From contig JAIOYK010000018.1 of the NCBI GenBank assembly GCA_021741145.1, positions 1-64,000 on the forward strand: DNA of 64,000 nucleotides, in the 5' to 3' direction. The notes beneath the pieces are model-generated. The model had not been told where the DNA came from. It searched no databases and was given only the letters and a program-made list of their open reading frames with translations. Below are positions 8,523 through 17,211 of this stretch, one piece after another. Every line of letters begins with the position of its first letter. Within the stretch, counting starts at the first letter, position 1. The position numbers and the translations under genes are program-made. Origin of the DNA: Rhodospirillum sp. (GTDB taxonomy: Bacteria > Pseudomonadota > Alphaproteobacteria > Rhodospirillales > Rhodospirillaceae).

Positions 8523-9677
8523 ATGATTCTCGATTATGAGGTTCTCAAATTCATCTGGTGGATCCTGGTCGGCACCCTGCTGATCGGCTTCGCCATCTCC
8601 GATGGCATGGACATGGGGGTGGGCAGTCTTCTGCCCTTCCTCGGCAAGACCGACGCGGAACGGCGGGTCATGATCAACACCGTCGGACCCCATTGGGACG
8701 GCAACCAAGTTTGGCTGATCACCGCGGGCGGCGCCATCTTCGCCGCCTGGCCCGCGGTCTACGCCGCGGCCTTCTCGGGCTTCTACATGGCGATGCTGCT
8801 GGTGCTCTTCGCCCTGTTCTTCCGGCCCGTGGGCTTCGACTACCGGTCCAAGATCGGCGACGCCCGCTGGCGCCGGGCCTGGGACTGGGGTCTCTTCGCT
8901 GGGGGGGCGGTCCCCTCGTTGATCTTCGGCGTGGCCTTCGGCAACCTGCTCCAGGGTGTGCCCTTCCACCTGGACGAACTGCTGCGCGTCTCCTACCAGG
9001 GCTCCCTGCTGACGGCCCTTCTGCCGCTGCTCAACCCCTTTGCCCTGTTGGCTGGCGTGATCAGTTTCGCCATGCTGACCATGCATGGGGCGGTTTGGCT
9101 GCAGATCCGCACCGTCGACCCCCTGGCTTCGCGGGCCAAGGCCGCGGTGGGGATCATGGGGGCCATCGCCTTCGTGGGCTTCGCCCTGGGGGGTGTCTGG
9201 GTGGCATTGGGGATTGATGGGTACCGCGTCGTGTCCCAGCCCGCCCTTGATGCCCTGCCCAATCCGCTGGCCAAGGAGGTGGTCATGGCGCCCGGTGCGT
9301 GGCTGGACATCTACTCGGCCTATCCCATCGCCATGCTCGCCCCCATCGTGGGATTGGCCGGGGTCGCCTTGACGGTCCTGCTGTCTCGCCTGAACCGTCC
9401 GGGCCTGGGCTTCGTCACCAGCGGCCTGGGCATGGCCGGTATCGTGGGCACCGCCGGCTTGTCCATGTTCCCGTTCATCATGCCGTCGAGCATCGATCCG
9501 CGATCGAGCCTCACCATCTGGGACGCGCCGTCGAGCCATCTGACTCTGACGGTCATGTTCTGGGCCGTGGTGATCTTCCTACCCATCGTCCTCTCCTACA
9601 CGGTGTGGTGCTATACCCGCATGTGGGGGAAGGTCACGGTGGAAGAGATCCAGGCGCGATCCCATTCGGCTTATTAA
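8523..9677 (+). CDS. cydB: Cytochrome bd ubiquinol oxidase subunit II
   Basis: A 384-residue polytopic protein that begins 15 nt after cydA. It has the CydB hallmarks: a first helix with W-W-I-L-V-G-T-L-L-I-G-F, the D-G-M-D-M-G-V-G motif at about 28-35, and GPHWDGNQVWLI at about 56-67. The C-terminal helices contain the conserved S-x-x-H-L-T-L-x-V-M block. It forms the heterodimer with CydA and is needed for heme insertion. An AGGAG site lies before the ATG. Confidence 0.97.
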   Translation: MILDYEVLKFIWWILVGTLLIGFAISDGMDMGVGSLLPFLGKTDAERRVMINTVGPHWDGNQVWLITAGGAIFAAWPAVYAAAFSGFYMAMLLVLFALFFRPVGFDYRSKIGDARWRRAWDWGLFAGGAVPSLIFGVAFGNLLQGVPFHLDELLRVSYQGSLLTALLPLLNPFALLAGVISFAMLTMHGAVWLQIRTVDPLASRAKAAVGIMGAIAFVGFALGGVWVALGIDGYRVVSQPALDALPNPLAKEVVMAPGAWLDIYSAYPIAMLAPIVGLAGVALTVLLSRLNRPGLGFVTSGLGMAGIVGTAGLSMFPFIMPSSIDPRSSLTIWDAPSSHLTLTVMFWAVVIFLPIVLSYTVWCYTRMWGKVTVEEIQARSHSAY

Positions 9678-9695
9678 GCAAAGGATATCAATGCA

Positions 9696-9836
9696 ATGTG
9701 GTACTTCACCTGGATCCTCGGCCTCACCGCGGCGCTGTCGTTCGGCGTGATCAACGCGATGTGGTACGAGGCCGAGTATGCCTTTAATGGCGTCTCCAAG
9801 GGCGAGGCTGGATCCGAGCCGACCCGGCGGTCCTGA
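9696..9836 (+). CDS. cydX: Cytochrome bd small subunit CydX (46 residues)
   Basis: A 46-residue protein starting MWYFTWILGLTAALSFGVIN and continuing A-M-W-Y-E. It matches the CydX/YbgT pattern: a single transmembrane helix that begins with M-W-Y-F-x-W-I-L-G and ends near N-A-x-W-Y-E. It lies 18 nt after cydB and has AAGGAT about 10 nt before the ATG. CydX stabilises the CydAB complex and is needed for full oxidase activity in the enterics studied. Its small size means it is easily left out of automatic annotation. Confidence 0.93.
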   Translation: MWYFTWILGLTAALSFGVINAMWYEAEYAFNGVSKGEAGSEPTRRS

Positions 9837-9865
9837 TCCATCCGACCGTGATCCATACCCCATGC

Positions 9866-9895
9866 CCGGCTCCCCCTCCACCAGGGGGGAGCCGG
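9866..9895. terminator. Strong stem-loop between cydX and cydD
   Basis: CCGGCTCCCCC (9866-9876) pairs perfectly with GGGGGAGCCGG (9885-9895) around an 8-base loop. No long T-run follows, so it is either a weak terminator that lowers cydDC expression relative to cydABX or a structure that protects the upstream mRNA. Confidence 0.55.
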
Positions 9896-9922
9896 TTCCC
9901 CTTCCGTTGAAGCGGTCTTCCC

Positions 9923-11662
9923 ATGTCCCATCCCACCCTGACCCCCGCCGCCTTTCTGAAGTCCCGCCGTCCCCTGGCCGGAGGTCTGTTTCCCGCGACG
10001 GTTCTGATCGCGACCTGTAACGGCGCGCTCCTCATCCCCCAGGCCTGGCTGGTGGCTTCCATCGCCGAGGCGGCCCTGTTCCGCGACGTCCCCCTGGAGG
10101 CCCTCTGGCCCCGGTTTTGGGGGTTGCTTGCCCTTTTCCTGCTCCGCGCGGTTTTGACCTGGACCGGGGAGCGGGTGGCCTTCGCCATGGCCCAGCGGGT
10201 GGGCACCGCGGCGCGGGCCGAACTGCTCGACCACGCCCGTGCCCTGGGGCCGGTGGCCCTGGCCGGGGAACGCGTGGGCGCGCTGGCCACCTCCCTGGTC
10301 GAGGGGGTCGAGGCCCTGGAGGGGTATTTCGCCCGCTTCCTTCCGGCGATGATCACCACCGTCCTGATTCCCCTGGCCGTCCTGGTGGCGGTCCTCCCCC
10401 TGGATTGGATCTCGGCCCTGGTGCTGGCCGTCACCGCCCCCCTGATTCCCTTTTTCATGATCCTTATCGGCAAGGGCGCCGAGCGGCTGAATCAGCGGCA
10501 ATGGGCACGGTTGACGCGCATGGGTGCCCGCTTTCTGGACGCCATCCAGGGGCTGACCACCCTGAAGCTGTTCAACGCCAGTCGCCGGGAGGCGGAAACC
10601 GTTTCGCGCATGGCCGAGGCCTATCGGCGGGATACCATGTCGGTCCTCCGGGTGGCCTTCCTGTCCTCCCTGGTCCTGGAGTTCCTGGCCACGGTGTCCA
10701 TCGCGCTGATCGCCGTCTTTATCGGCTTCCGCCTGTTCTGGGGGGAGATGGCGTTCCATAGGGGTCTGTTCATCTTGCTGCTGGCCCCCGAGTTCTACCT
10801 GCCCCTGCGGAACCTGGGCATCCATTACCACGCCCGCATGGATGCCATCGGAGCGGCGGATGGCATGATCCGTCTGCTGAATCGCTCTCCTGCCTCCCGT
10901 CCCGCCCAGGGCGCGCCCTACCAGGCGAACACCCCCGTGGGCCTGTCCTTCGAGGAGGTGACCGTGACCTATGACAACGGGGTCAAAGGCTTGACGGGCG
11001 CCACCTTCACCGTTTCTCCGGGGGAGCATGTCGCCCTGGCCGGACCGAGTGGCGCGGGGAAGAGCACCCTGGTCAACCTGCTGCTCCGCTTCGTCGATCC
11101 CTCGGCGGGGCGGGTGTTGGCCGATGGCTTTCCCCTGGACGGTCTCTCCGTGGAGGATTGGCGGCGCTCGCTGGCCTGGGTGCCCCAGCGTCCCCATTTG
11201 TTCCAAGGCTCCATCGCCGACGCCATCCGCCTGGGTTCCCCGGACGCGTCCTTGAACTTGGTGGAGGAAGCCGCCCGCCAGGCCAACGCCCATGGCTTCA
11301 TCCGCGCCCTGCCCGAGGGCTATGACCAGCCCATCGGCGAGGGGGGAAACCGCCTGTCCGGTGGGCAGGTCCGCCGCCTCGCCCTCGCCAGGGCCTTTCT
11401 GCGGGACGCGCCCCTTCTGTTGCTGGACGAACCCACCGCCAGCCTGGATGGGGAGAGCGAGGCCGCGGTGCTCGACGCCCTGGGGCGCCTGACGGTCGGG
11501 CGCACCGTGCTGACCATCGCCCACCGTCCCGAGACCCTGCGCGCCGCCGACCGGGTGGTATGGCTCGAGGGCGGACGGGTCGTCGAGGGGAGCGGACGCC
11601 GTCCGCTCTCCGGAATAACCGATCCACGCGAGGCGGAAAGCCAGAAGGGGGGCGTGGCATGA
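9923..11662 (+). CDS. cydD: Thiol/heme-linked ABC exporter CydD
   Basis: A 579-residue half-transporter with an N-terminal six-helix membrane domain (about 20-320) and a C-terminal ATPase. Walker A is GPSGAGKSTL, the signature is LSGGQVRRLALARA, and Walker B is LLLLDEPTAS. CydDC exports cysteine and glutathione to the periplasm (heme has also been proposed as a ligand) and is required for assembly of cytochrome bd. The stop overlaps the start of cydC as ATGA, so the two halves are translationally coupled. The gene order with cydDC downstream of cydABX differs from E. coli, where cydDC is unlinked. Confidence 0.94.
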   Translation: MSHPTLTPAAFLKSRRPLAGGLFPATVLIATCNGALLIPQAWLVASIAEAALFRDVPLEALWPRFWGLLALFLLRAVLTWTGERVAFAMAQRVGTAARAELLDHARALGPVALAGERVGALATSLVEGVEALEGYFARFLPAMITTVLIPLAVLVAVLPLDWISALVLAVTAPLIPFFMILIGKGAERLNQRQWARLTRMGARFLDAIQGLTTLKLFNASRREAETVSRMAEAYRRDTMSVLRVAFLSSLVLEFLATVSIALIAVFIGFRLFWGEMAFHRGLFILLLAPEFYLPLRNLGIHYHARMDAIGAADGMIRLLNRSPASRPAQGAPYQANTPVGLSFEEVTVTYDNGVKGLTGATFTVSPGEHVALAGPSGAGKSTLVNLLLRFVDPSAGRVLADGFPLDGLSVEDWRRSLAWVPQRPHLFQGSIADAIRLGSPDASLNLVEEAARQANAHGFIRALPEGYDQPIGEGGNRLSGGQVRRLALARAFLRDAPLLLLDEPTASLDGESEAAVLDALGRLTVGRTVLTIAHRPETLRAADRVVWLEGGRVVEGSGRRPLSGITDPREAESQKGGVA

Positions 11663-13338
11663 GATCCCTGTTTCATCTGCTCGCCCTGCTGAAACCCTAT
11701 TGGCTTTGGGTGCTGGCAGGGATCCTGCTCTCCCTGGTGACGATGGTGGCCAATATCGCCCTGATGGCCACCTCGGGCTGGTTCATCACCGCCATGGGAT
11801 TGGCGGGGGTGGCCGGGGCGGGCATGAACTATTTCTCCCCGGCGGCCTTGATCCGGGCTTGCGCCATCCTCCGTACCGGGGGGCGCTACCTGGAACGGCT
11901 GGTGACCCACGAGGCGACCTTTCGCCTTCTCGCCGCCCTGCGCCGTTGGTTTTACGACCACCTGGAGCCCCTGGCCCCGGGCGGGCTGGAGGCCTACCAC
12001 AGCGGCGATTTGGTCGCCCGCCTTCAGGGGGATATCGACCGACTCCAGGGCGTCATCACCCGCGTGGTCACACCGATCCTCGCCGGCGGGCTGGCCGCGG
12101 CGATCTGTCTGGTCTTCGTCGCCCGTTATGACCTCCGGCTGGCGCTGGTTCTGGCGGTCCTTCTGGCCTTGGCGGGTCTGGGTCTGCCCCTGCTGGTCTG
12201 GATCCTCGGTCGGGAGCCGGGGCGGGCGGCGGTGGAGAGCGCCGCGGCCCTGCGGGTCCAGGCCATCGACCATGTCCAGGGGATGGCCGAACTGTTGGCC
12301 TTTTCCGCCGACGAGAACCACCGGAGCCACTTTTTGGCGGAAAACCGGCGGTGGACCAAGGCCAAGACGGCCACCGCCAGTCTTACCTATCTTGGACAGG
12401 CGGGGAGTGGTCTGTTAGCCAATCTGGCCCTCTGGAGCGCCCTGGTCCTAACCCTGCCCCTGACCATGGGTGGAGGGGCGGGAGGAGGGGCGGCGGGAGG
12501 GATACTCGCCCGGCCCGACGTGGTGATGCTTGCCCTGCTGGCCATGGCCCTGTTCGAGACCGTCGCGCCCCTGCCCGCGGCGGTCCTGGGGCTGACCGAT
12601 TTGGTGACCTCGGCCCGGCGTTTGTTCGCCATCGCCGATCTTCGGTCGGACTCGGCGCGGCGCGAGGGGCTGGACGCGCCGACACCGGATCGCTGTCCCC
12701 TCGTCCTCGAGAGGGTGCGCTTCACCTATAATTCAGGCCCTCCGATCCTGGAGGATTTTTCCCTGACCCTGGAGCCGGGAGAGCGGTTGGCCCTTGTCGG
12801 TTCCTCCGGATCGGGCAAAAGCACCCTCGTGGCCCTGCTGGTGGGGCTGTGCATGCCGACGGCGGGGCGTATCATTCTGGCCGGACGGTCGGCGCGGGAC
12901 TGGAATCCCGAGGCCCAACGGCGGCTCTTCGCCGTGGCGCCCCAGGACGCCCGTCTGTTCACCGGATCCCTGCGGGAGAACCTGACCCTGGGTCACCCCG
13001 ACGCGGGCGAGGAGGCCATTGCCCGGGTCTGTCGAACGGCCCTGCTGGAGGACGTGCTGGCGACTCTGCCCGAGGGATTGGACACGCCCATTGGCGCGGC
13101 GGGGGCGACACTATCCGGCGGGCAGGCGCGGCGCGTCGGTGTCGCCCGAGCCCTGCTCAAACCCGCGCCGGTGGTCCTCCTCGACGAACCCACGGAGGGT
13201 CTGGATTCGGCCATGGGGCGCGAACTGCTCACCCGGGTCCTGGCGGACCTGGAGGGGCGGAGCCTGCTGGTCATCACCCACGACGCGGTCGATGGATTGG
13301 AGTTCGATCGGGTGGTCGAAATCGGCGGGAGGGAATGA
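11659..13338 (+). CDS. cydC: Thiol/heme-linked ABC exporter CydC
   Basis: A 559-residue half-transporter that pairs with CydD. The start is placed at 11659 because the ATG overlaps the cydD stop and the protein then begins with the normal first helix (MRSLFHLLALLKPYW); the frame stays open further upstream only inside cydD. The membrane domain covers about 1-310. Walker A is GSSGSGKSTL, the signature is LSGGQARRVGVARAL, and Walker B is VVLLDEPTEG. A glycine-rich stretch (about 270-280) sits in an external loop. It ends the cyd transcript and faces the CDF gene convergently. Confidence 0.94.
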   Translation: MRSLFHLLALLKPYWLWVLAGILLSLVTMVANIALMATSGWFITAMGLAGVAGAGMNYFSPAALIRACAILRTGGRYLERLVTHEATFRLLAALRRWFYDHLEPLAPGGLEAYHSGDLVARLQGDIDRLQGVITRVVTPILAGGLAAAICLVFVARYDLRLALVLAVLLALAGLGLPLLVWILGREPGRAAVESAAALRVQAIDHVQGMAELLAFSADENHRSHFLAENRRWTKAKTATASLTYLGQAGSGLLANLALWSALVLTLPLTMGGGAGGGAAGGILARPDVVMLALLAMALFETVAPLPAAVLGLTDLVTSARRLFAIADLRSDSARREGLDAPTPDRCPLVLERVRFTYNSGPPILEDFSLTLEPGERLALVGSSGSGKSTLVALLVGLCMPTAGRIILAGRSARDWNPEAQRRLFAVAPQDARLFTGSLRENLTLGHPDAGEEAIARVCRTALLEDVLATLPEGLDTPIGAAGATLSGGQARRVGVARALLKPAPVVLLDEPTEGLDSAMGRELLTRVLADLEGRSLLVITHDAVDGLEFDRVVEIGGRE

Positions 13339-13407
13339 AAACAGGTTCAATTCCCTTCCGTCCGGGACTTGGAAATTCGGCCCTGTTCCGCTCCGTCAAT
13401 AACCCCG

Positions 13408-14382
13408 TCAGTGGCCTCCGGCCCGCGCCAACAAACGCTTGTGCGCCTTGGATCCCTGGGCCTCCACGAAGACCCGGGCCACCAGGGGGAAGGCCTTGCG
13501 CAGACGCTTTTCCGCCTCCGTGCTCACCGCCTCGATCTGGCCGCTGTCCATGGCTTCGCGGTAATCCACGCTGATCAGGACCAACATGTCGTCGGCGCCC
13601 ATGAACAGGGTGACAATCTCGTTCACCGCCACCACGCCGGGCAGGCCGGCGACGATGGCGGCCATGCGGGTCCGGGTGTCCGGGTCCGCCGCCTCGCCGA
13701 TCAACAGACCCTTGCATTTGATGGCCAGGAACACCGAGACCACCGCCAGGATCACACCGATACAAATCGAGGCCACCCCGTCGAGCATCGGCATTTCCAG
13801 GGTATAGGCGAGGAAAACACCGATGAAGGCGATGATCAGGCCCAGCACCGCGGCGCTGTCCTCGAACAGCACCACCAAGACCGTGGGATCCCGGGTGTCG
13901 CGGAGGGCCTGGAAGACGGAGCGTCCGGCCCGCTGAACCTTGAAAATAGTCCAGGCCGCCAACAGGGACCAGCCCTCCAACAGAATGGAAAAGGCAAGGA
14001 TTCCCAGGACCAAATCGCGGAAGGACATGGATAGACCCAAAAAGGCGAAGCTGGCGTTCTCCATGGCATGGGGATGGAGCACCTTTTCCACCCCCTCATA
14101 GAGGCTCACGGTTGCCCCCAGGCCGAAAATCAGCATGGCCACCAGGAAGGACCAGAAATAGGTCTCCTTGCCATAGCCCAGGGGGTGGCGCTCGTCCGGC
14201 ACCTTTTCCGAGCGGGCCATGCCCAAAAGGAGGAGTCCCTGGTTGCCGCTGTCCACCAGGGAGTGCACGCCCTCGGAGAACATGGCCGCGGACCCGGTGA
14301 CGGACGCGCCGCCAAACTTGGCCACCGCGATTCCCATGTTGGCGATCAACGCCTTGATAATCGCGCCCTTGCCACTGGCCAT
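13408..14382 (-). CDS. Cation diffusion facilitator, ZnT9 (SLC30A9)-like
   Basis: A 324-residue metal/proton antiporter with about six transmembrane helices and a C-terminal cytoplasmic metal-sensing domain (about 240-310). The first intramembrane metal site is the usual H-S-L-V-D in helix 2 (EGVHSLVDSGNQ), but the equivalent site in helix 5 reads FEDSAAVLG, with E-D where zinc transporters normally have H-x-x-x-D. That substitution is typical of the ZnT9-like branch and suggests a metal other than zinc or an altered coupling. It lies 18 nt after moeA on the same strand. Confidence 0.85.
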   Translation of the reverse strand: MASGKGAIIKALIANMGIAVAKFGGASVTGSAAMFSEGVHSLVDSGNQGLLLLGMARSEKVPDERHPLGYGKETYFWSFLVAMLIFGLGATVSLYEGVEKVLHPHAMENASFAFLGLSMSFRDLVLGILAFSILLEGWSLLAAWTIFKVQRAGRSVFQALRDTRDPTVLVVLFEDSAAVLGLIIAFIGVFLAYTLEMPMLDGVASICIGVILAVVSVFLAIKCKGLLIGEAADPDTRTRMAAIVAGLPGVVAVNEIVTLFMGADDMLVLISVDYREAMDSGQIEAVSTEAEKRLRKAFPLVARVFVEAQGSKAHKRLLARAGGH

Positions 14383-14400
14383 GTCGGAGATGTCCTTGCG

Positions 14401-15660
14401 TCAGGAAAGAAGTTCTGAAAAGGGAAGGAAGGGCACGAGGTCGCCCTTGGCGATCTCGGTCCGATCCTCGGCCAGATCGACCAGCCCATCGGACCGGGTC
14501 AGGGAACTGATCAGGTTGGAGGATTGGCTGGGGAACAGTTCGGCCCTGGCGCGCCCGTCCCCGTCGGTGGAAATCCGGCCCCGGGGGAATTCCCGCCGCC
14601 CGGCCTTGCGCGTCAAGTCGAAGCCCGCGGCCACGGGGTAACGGTGGGGGGTGAGTTGTCCGCCCTCCACCCCGGATAGACGCAGGACCACGGGGCGCCC
14701 CACCAGACAGAAGGTCACGAAGGTGGACACCGGGTTGCCCGGGAAGCCCAGGAAGGGTTTGCCCTTGAGGGTGCCGAAGGCCAGTGGCTTGCCCGGCTTC
14801 AGGGCCAACCGCCAGAAATTGATGGTGCCCAGCGCCGCCACGGCGTCCTTCACATGGTCCTCGCCCCCGACCGAGACTCCGCCGGAGGTCATGACCAGAT
14901 CCGCGCGGTCCGCGGCCATGTCCAAGGCGTCGCGGATCAAGGTGGGCTTGTCGGGCAGATTGCCCAGGTCGACGATGTCGACGCCCAGGCCCGCCAACAG
15001 GGTCAGAAGCGCCCGGCGGTTGGCGTTGTATAGGGCCCCCGGGGGCAGCGGATCGCCCGGTTCGACGATCTCGTCCCCCGTGGTGAAGACGGCCACGGTC
15101 AGAGGGGTGAACACGGCCAATTCGCCTCGCCCCACCTGGGCGGCCATGGCCAGATCCGCGGGACCCAGACGCCGCCCCCGGGTAAGCACCCGTTGACCCA
15201 CGGTGACGTCACCGCCCGCGGGCCGGACGTTATCGCCCCGCTTCGGATCGGCGGGAAGGGTCACCTTGCCGTCCACTTCCTCGCAGACCTCCTGCATGAT
15301 CACCGTGTCGGCGCCCTCGGGTACGGGGGCGCCGGTGAAGATACGCGCGGCTTCGCCAGGACCAAGGGGCCGCTCGGCGGGATGTCCCGCCGGAACGCGC
15401 AAACCCACGGGCAGGGTCGTGGCCTGCCCCGGGGTCAAGTCGGAATGGCGCAGGGCATAGCCATCCATGGCCGAATTGTCGTCGGGGGGAACGACGATGG
15501 CGCTGACCACGTCCTCCGCCAGCACTCGCCCCGCGGCGCGGCCCAAGGGTACCCGCTCGACGCCGGTCGCGGGACCCAGGCGCACCATCAGCAGGGCAAT
15601 AGCCTCGTCCAGGGGCATCAAGGATTTGGTGGTCTCGAAACAATCGGCGGGCAGGGACAT
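14401..15660 (-). CDS. moeA: Molybdopterin molybdotransferase
   Basis: A 419-residue MoeA, which inserts molybdate into adenylated molybdopterin in the last step of Moco synthesis. The N-terminal motif PPDDNSAMDGYA is at about 58-69, and the MPT-binding domain carries TSGGVSVGGEDHVKDAV near 255-271. The C-terminal domain IV is present, so the length is normal. It is read from pgsA and followed closely by the metal exporter. No moaD or moaE genes, which often sit beside uvrC-pgsA in alphaproteobacteria, are visible here. Confidence 0.93.
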   Translation of the reverse strand: MSLPADCFETTKSLMPLDEAIALLMVRLGPATGVERVPLGRAAGRVLAEDVVSAIVVPPDDNSAMDGYALRHSDLTPGQATTLPVGLRVPAGHPAERPLGPGEAARIFTGAPVPEGADTVIMQEVCEEVDGKVTLPADPKRGDNVRPAGGDVTVGQRVLTRGRRLGPADLAMAAQVGRGELAVFTPLTVAVFTTGDEIVEPGDPLPPGALYNANRRALLTLLAGLGVDIVDLGNLPDKPTLIRDALDMAADRADLVMTSGGVSVGGEDHVKDAVAALGTINFWRLALKPGKPLAFGTLKGKPFLGFPGNPVSTFVTFCLVGRPVVLRLSGVEGGQLTPHRYPVAAGFDLTRKAGRREFPRGRISTDGDGRARAELFPSQSSNLISSLTRSDGLVDLAEDRTEIAKGDLVPFLPFSELLS

Positions 15661-15699
15661 GAGGGAGTGGGACTCCAGTGGGAGGGATGCGGGATCCGC

Positions 15700-16281
15700 T
15701 CAGCGGGAGGGCACCATATGACGCAGACCCACGCGCAGATAGTCGTAGCCGGTGACCATGGTCATGACCGCCGCGCCCCAGAGCAGGATTTCGCCCAACA
15801 GGGTGATCGGCAGGGGAAGCCACTGGAGATCACCGACGATGAGCACTGGTAGGGCAACGAGTTGGACCGTCGTCTTCCACTTGGCGAGAGTGGTGACAGG
15901 CATGCTGACTTGGATTTCCGCCAGGTATTCCCGCAGGCCGGAGACCAGAATCTCGCGCATCAGGATAATTACGGCGGCTGGGTAGCTCCAGACACTGACT
16001 TGACCGAATCCAACCAACAGCATTAGGACCGCGGCGACCAGAAGCTTGTCGGCGATGGGATCAAGGAACCGGCCCAGGGCCGAGACCTGATTGCTGCGCC
16101 GGGCCAACCAGCCATCGAAGAAATCGGTGATGGCCGCGGCGGTGAAAAGCCCGCAATTGATCCAGCGGACCGTCTCTCCGTCCAAATAGAACAGAACCAC
16201 CATGACCGGGATCACGGCGATGCGCAGTAGGGTCAGGATATTGGGCAGGGTCAACAAGGCGAGGTCCCGAGTAGGAGGCAT
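15700..16281 (-). CDS. pgsA: CDP-diacylglycerol-glycerol-3-phosphate 3-phosphatidyltransferase
   Basis: A 193-residue integral membrane enzyme that makes phosphatidylglycerol phosphate. The CDP-alcohol phosphotransferase motif D-G-x2-A-R-x8-G-x3-D-x3-D is complete at about residues 59-81 (DGWLARR...GRFLDPIAD). Several hydrophobic helices follow, as expected. It lies downstream of uvrC and an SDR gene on the same strand; uvrC-pgsA is a common alphaproteobacterial pairing. Confidence 0.93.
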   Translation of the reverse strand: MPPTRDLALLTLPNILTLLRIAVIPVMVVLFYLDGETVRWINCGLFTAAAITDFFDGWLARRSNQVSALGRFLDPIADKLLVAAVLMLLVGFGQVSVWSYPAAVIILMREILVSGLREYLAEIQVSMPVTTLAKWKTTVQLVALPVLIVGDLQWLPLPITLLGEILLWGAAVMTMVTGYDYLRVGLRHMVPSR

Positions 16282-16355
16282 CTGGGGCGCACTCTAGATC
16301 AAATGGCCCCCAGTCGGAAAGCCCTTGGAGAGGGAAGGCGCCGCGTGGGAGGTCC

Positions 16356-17117
16356 TTAGTGGAGCAAACGATAATAGAGCCAGTCGGGCAAGGCCCGAAG
16401 AACCTTGGCCGCCAGGACCACGGGCCGGGGAAAGGAGATTTCAAAATGATGGGTCCCCAACCCGGCGACGATCCGCCGGGCCGCCGTCTCCGCGCTGATT
16501 TGATAGGGAATCGGCGAAGGGCAATCGGCGAGGATGGGGGTTCGGACGACCCCCGGATTGATCACCTGGATCCGCACTCCCGCCGGGTCGAGATCGAATT
16601 TCAAACTCTCGGCCAGACTGACCAACCCCGCCTTGGACGCGCCGTAGGCTCCCATGCGGGGCAATCCCCGATAGGTGCCCATGCTCGCGGTCAGAGCCAA
16701 TTGCCCCCGGCCGCGGAGAAGCAACCGGGGAAGAACCGCCTCGATACAATGGACCGTGCCCATCAGATTGGTCTCGACCTGGGCGCGGACGACGGCTACG
16801 GAAAAGGTCTCCGCGGTCATCAGCTCCAGGATCCCGGCGTTGAGGACCGCGAGTGCCACCGGTCCCATCCGCTCCTCGATGGTTGGAACAATTCCGGCAA
16901 CGGCCGCGGCATCCGTGATATCGAGGGCAAAGGCCTGGATCCTCCCCGGAGAGGCCTGAGCCACCACCCGAGCCAGCCCGTCCTCTCGCCGGTCGCTGGC
17001 GGCGACCGTCCACCCGTTTCGGGCCAAGAGGAGGGCGAGGGCGGCCCCCATGCCGGAGGCGGCGCCGGTGACCCAGGCGCATCCATCGCGGGGCGTCGCC
17101 GTCCTGGGTTTCGTCAT
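16356..17117 (-). CDS. Short-chain dehydrogenase/reductase, unknown substrate
   Basis: A 253-residue classical SDR. The cofactor motif TGAASGMG is at about 17-24, followed by N-A-G (VLNAGI), the catalytic Ser (TASMGTY) and Tyr-x-x-x-Lys (YGASK). The start at 17117 is chosen because GGGGGTAAG lies just upstream; a longer reading frame up to 17225 would run into uvrC. The C-terminus is hydrophobic (VLAAKVLRALPDWLYYRLL), suggesting membrane association. Its place between uvrC and pgsA does not reveal the substrate. Confidence 0.8.
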   Translation of the reverse strand: MTKPRTATPRDGCAWVTGAASGMGAALALLLARNGWTVAASDRREDGLARVVAQASPGRIQAFALDITDAAAVAGIVPTIEERMGPVALAVLNAGILELMTAETFSVAVVRAQVETNLMGTVHCIEAVLPRLLLRGRGQLALTASMGTYRGLPRMGAYGASKAGLVSLAESLKFDLDPAGVRIQVINPGVVRTPILADCPSPIPYQISAETAARRIVAGLGTHHFEISFPRPVVLAAKVLRALPDWLYYRLLH

Positions 17118-17211
17118 CGTCTTACCCCCATTTTTTGGATCGGATCCCTCCTTGAACCCCCGGCACCCTTGGGCATATCGGGGCGGAGCGGAAAAGTCGA
17201 AGACTTCGGTG

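Noticed and set aside
7344-9539. 731-codon open frame on the minus strand across cydA and cydB
   Set aside because: It is the antisense of two unmistakable genes, has the His/Gln/Gly-rich composition produced by reading high-GC codons backwards, and shows no domain.
9674-11524. 616-codon minus-strand frame opposite cydX and cydD
   Set aside because: Shadow of cydD with the same low-information composition; the plus strand holds intact ABC motifs.
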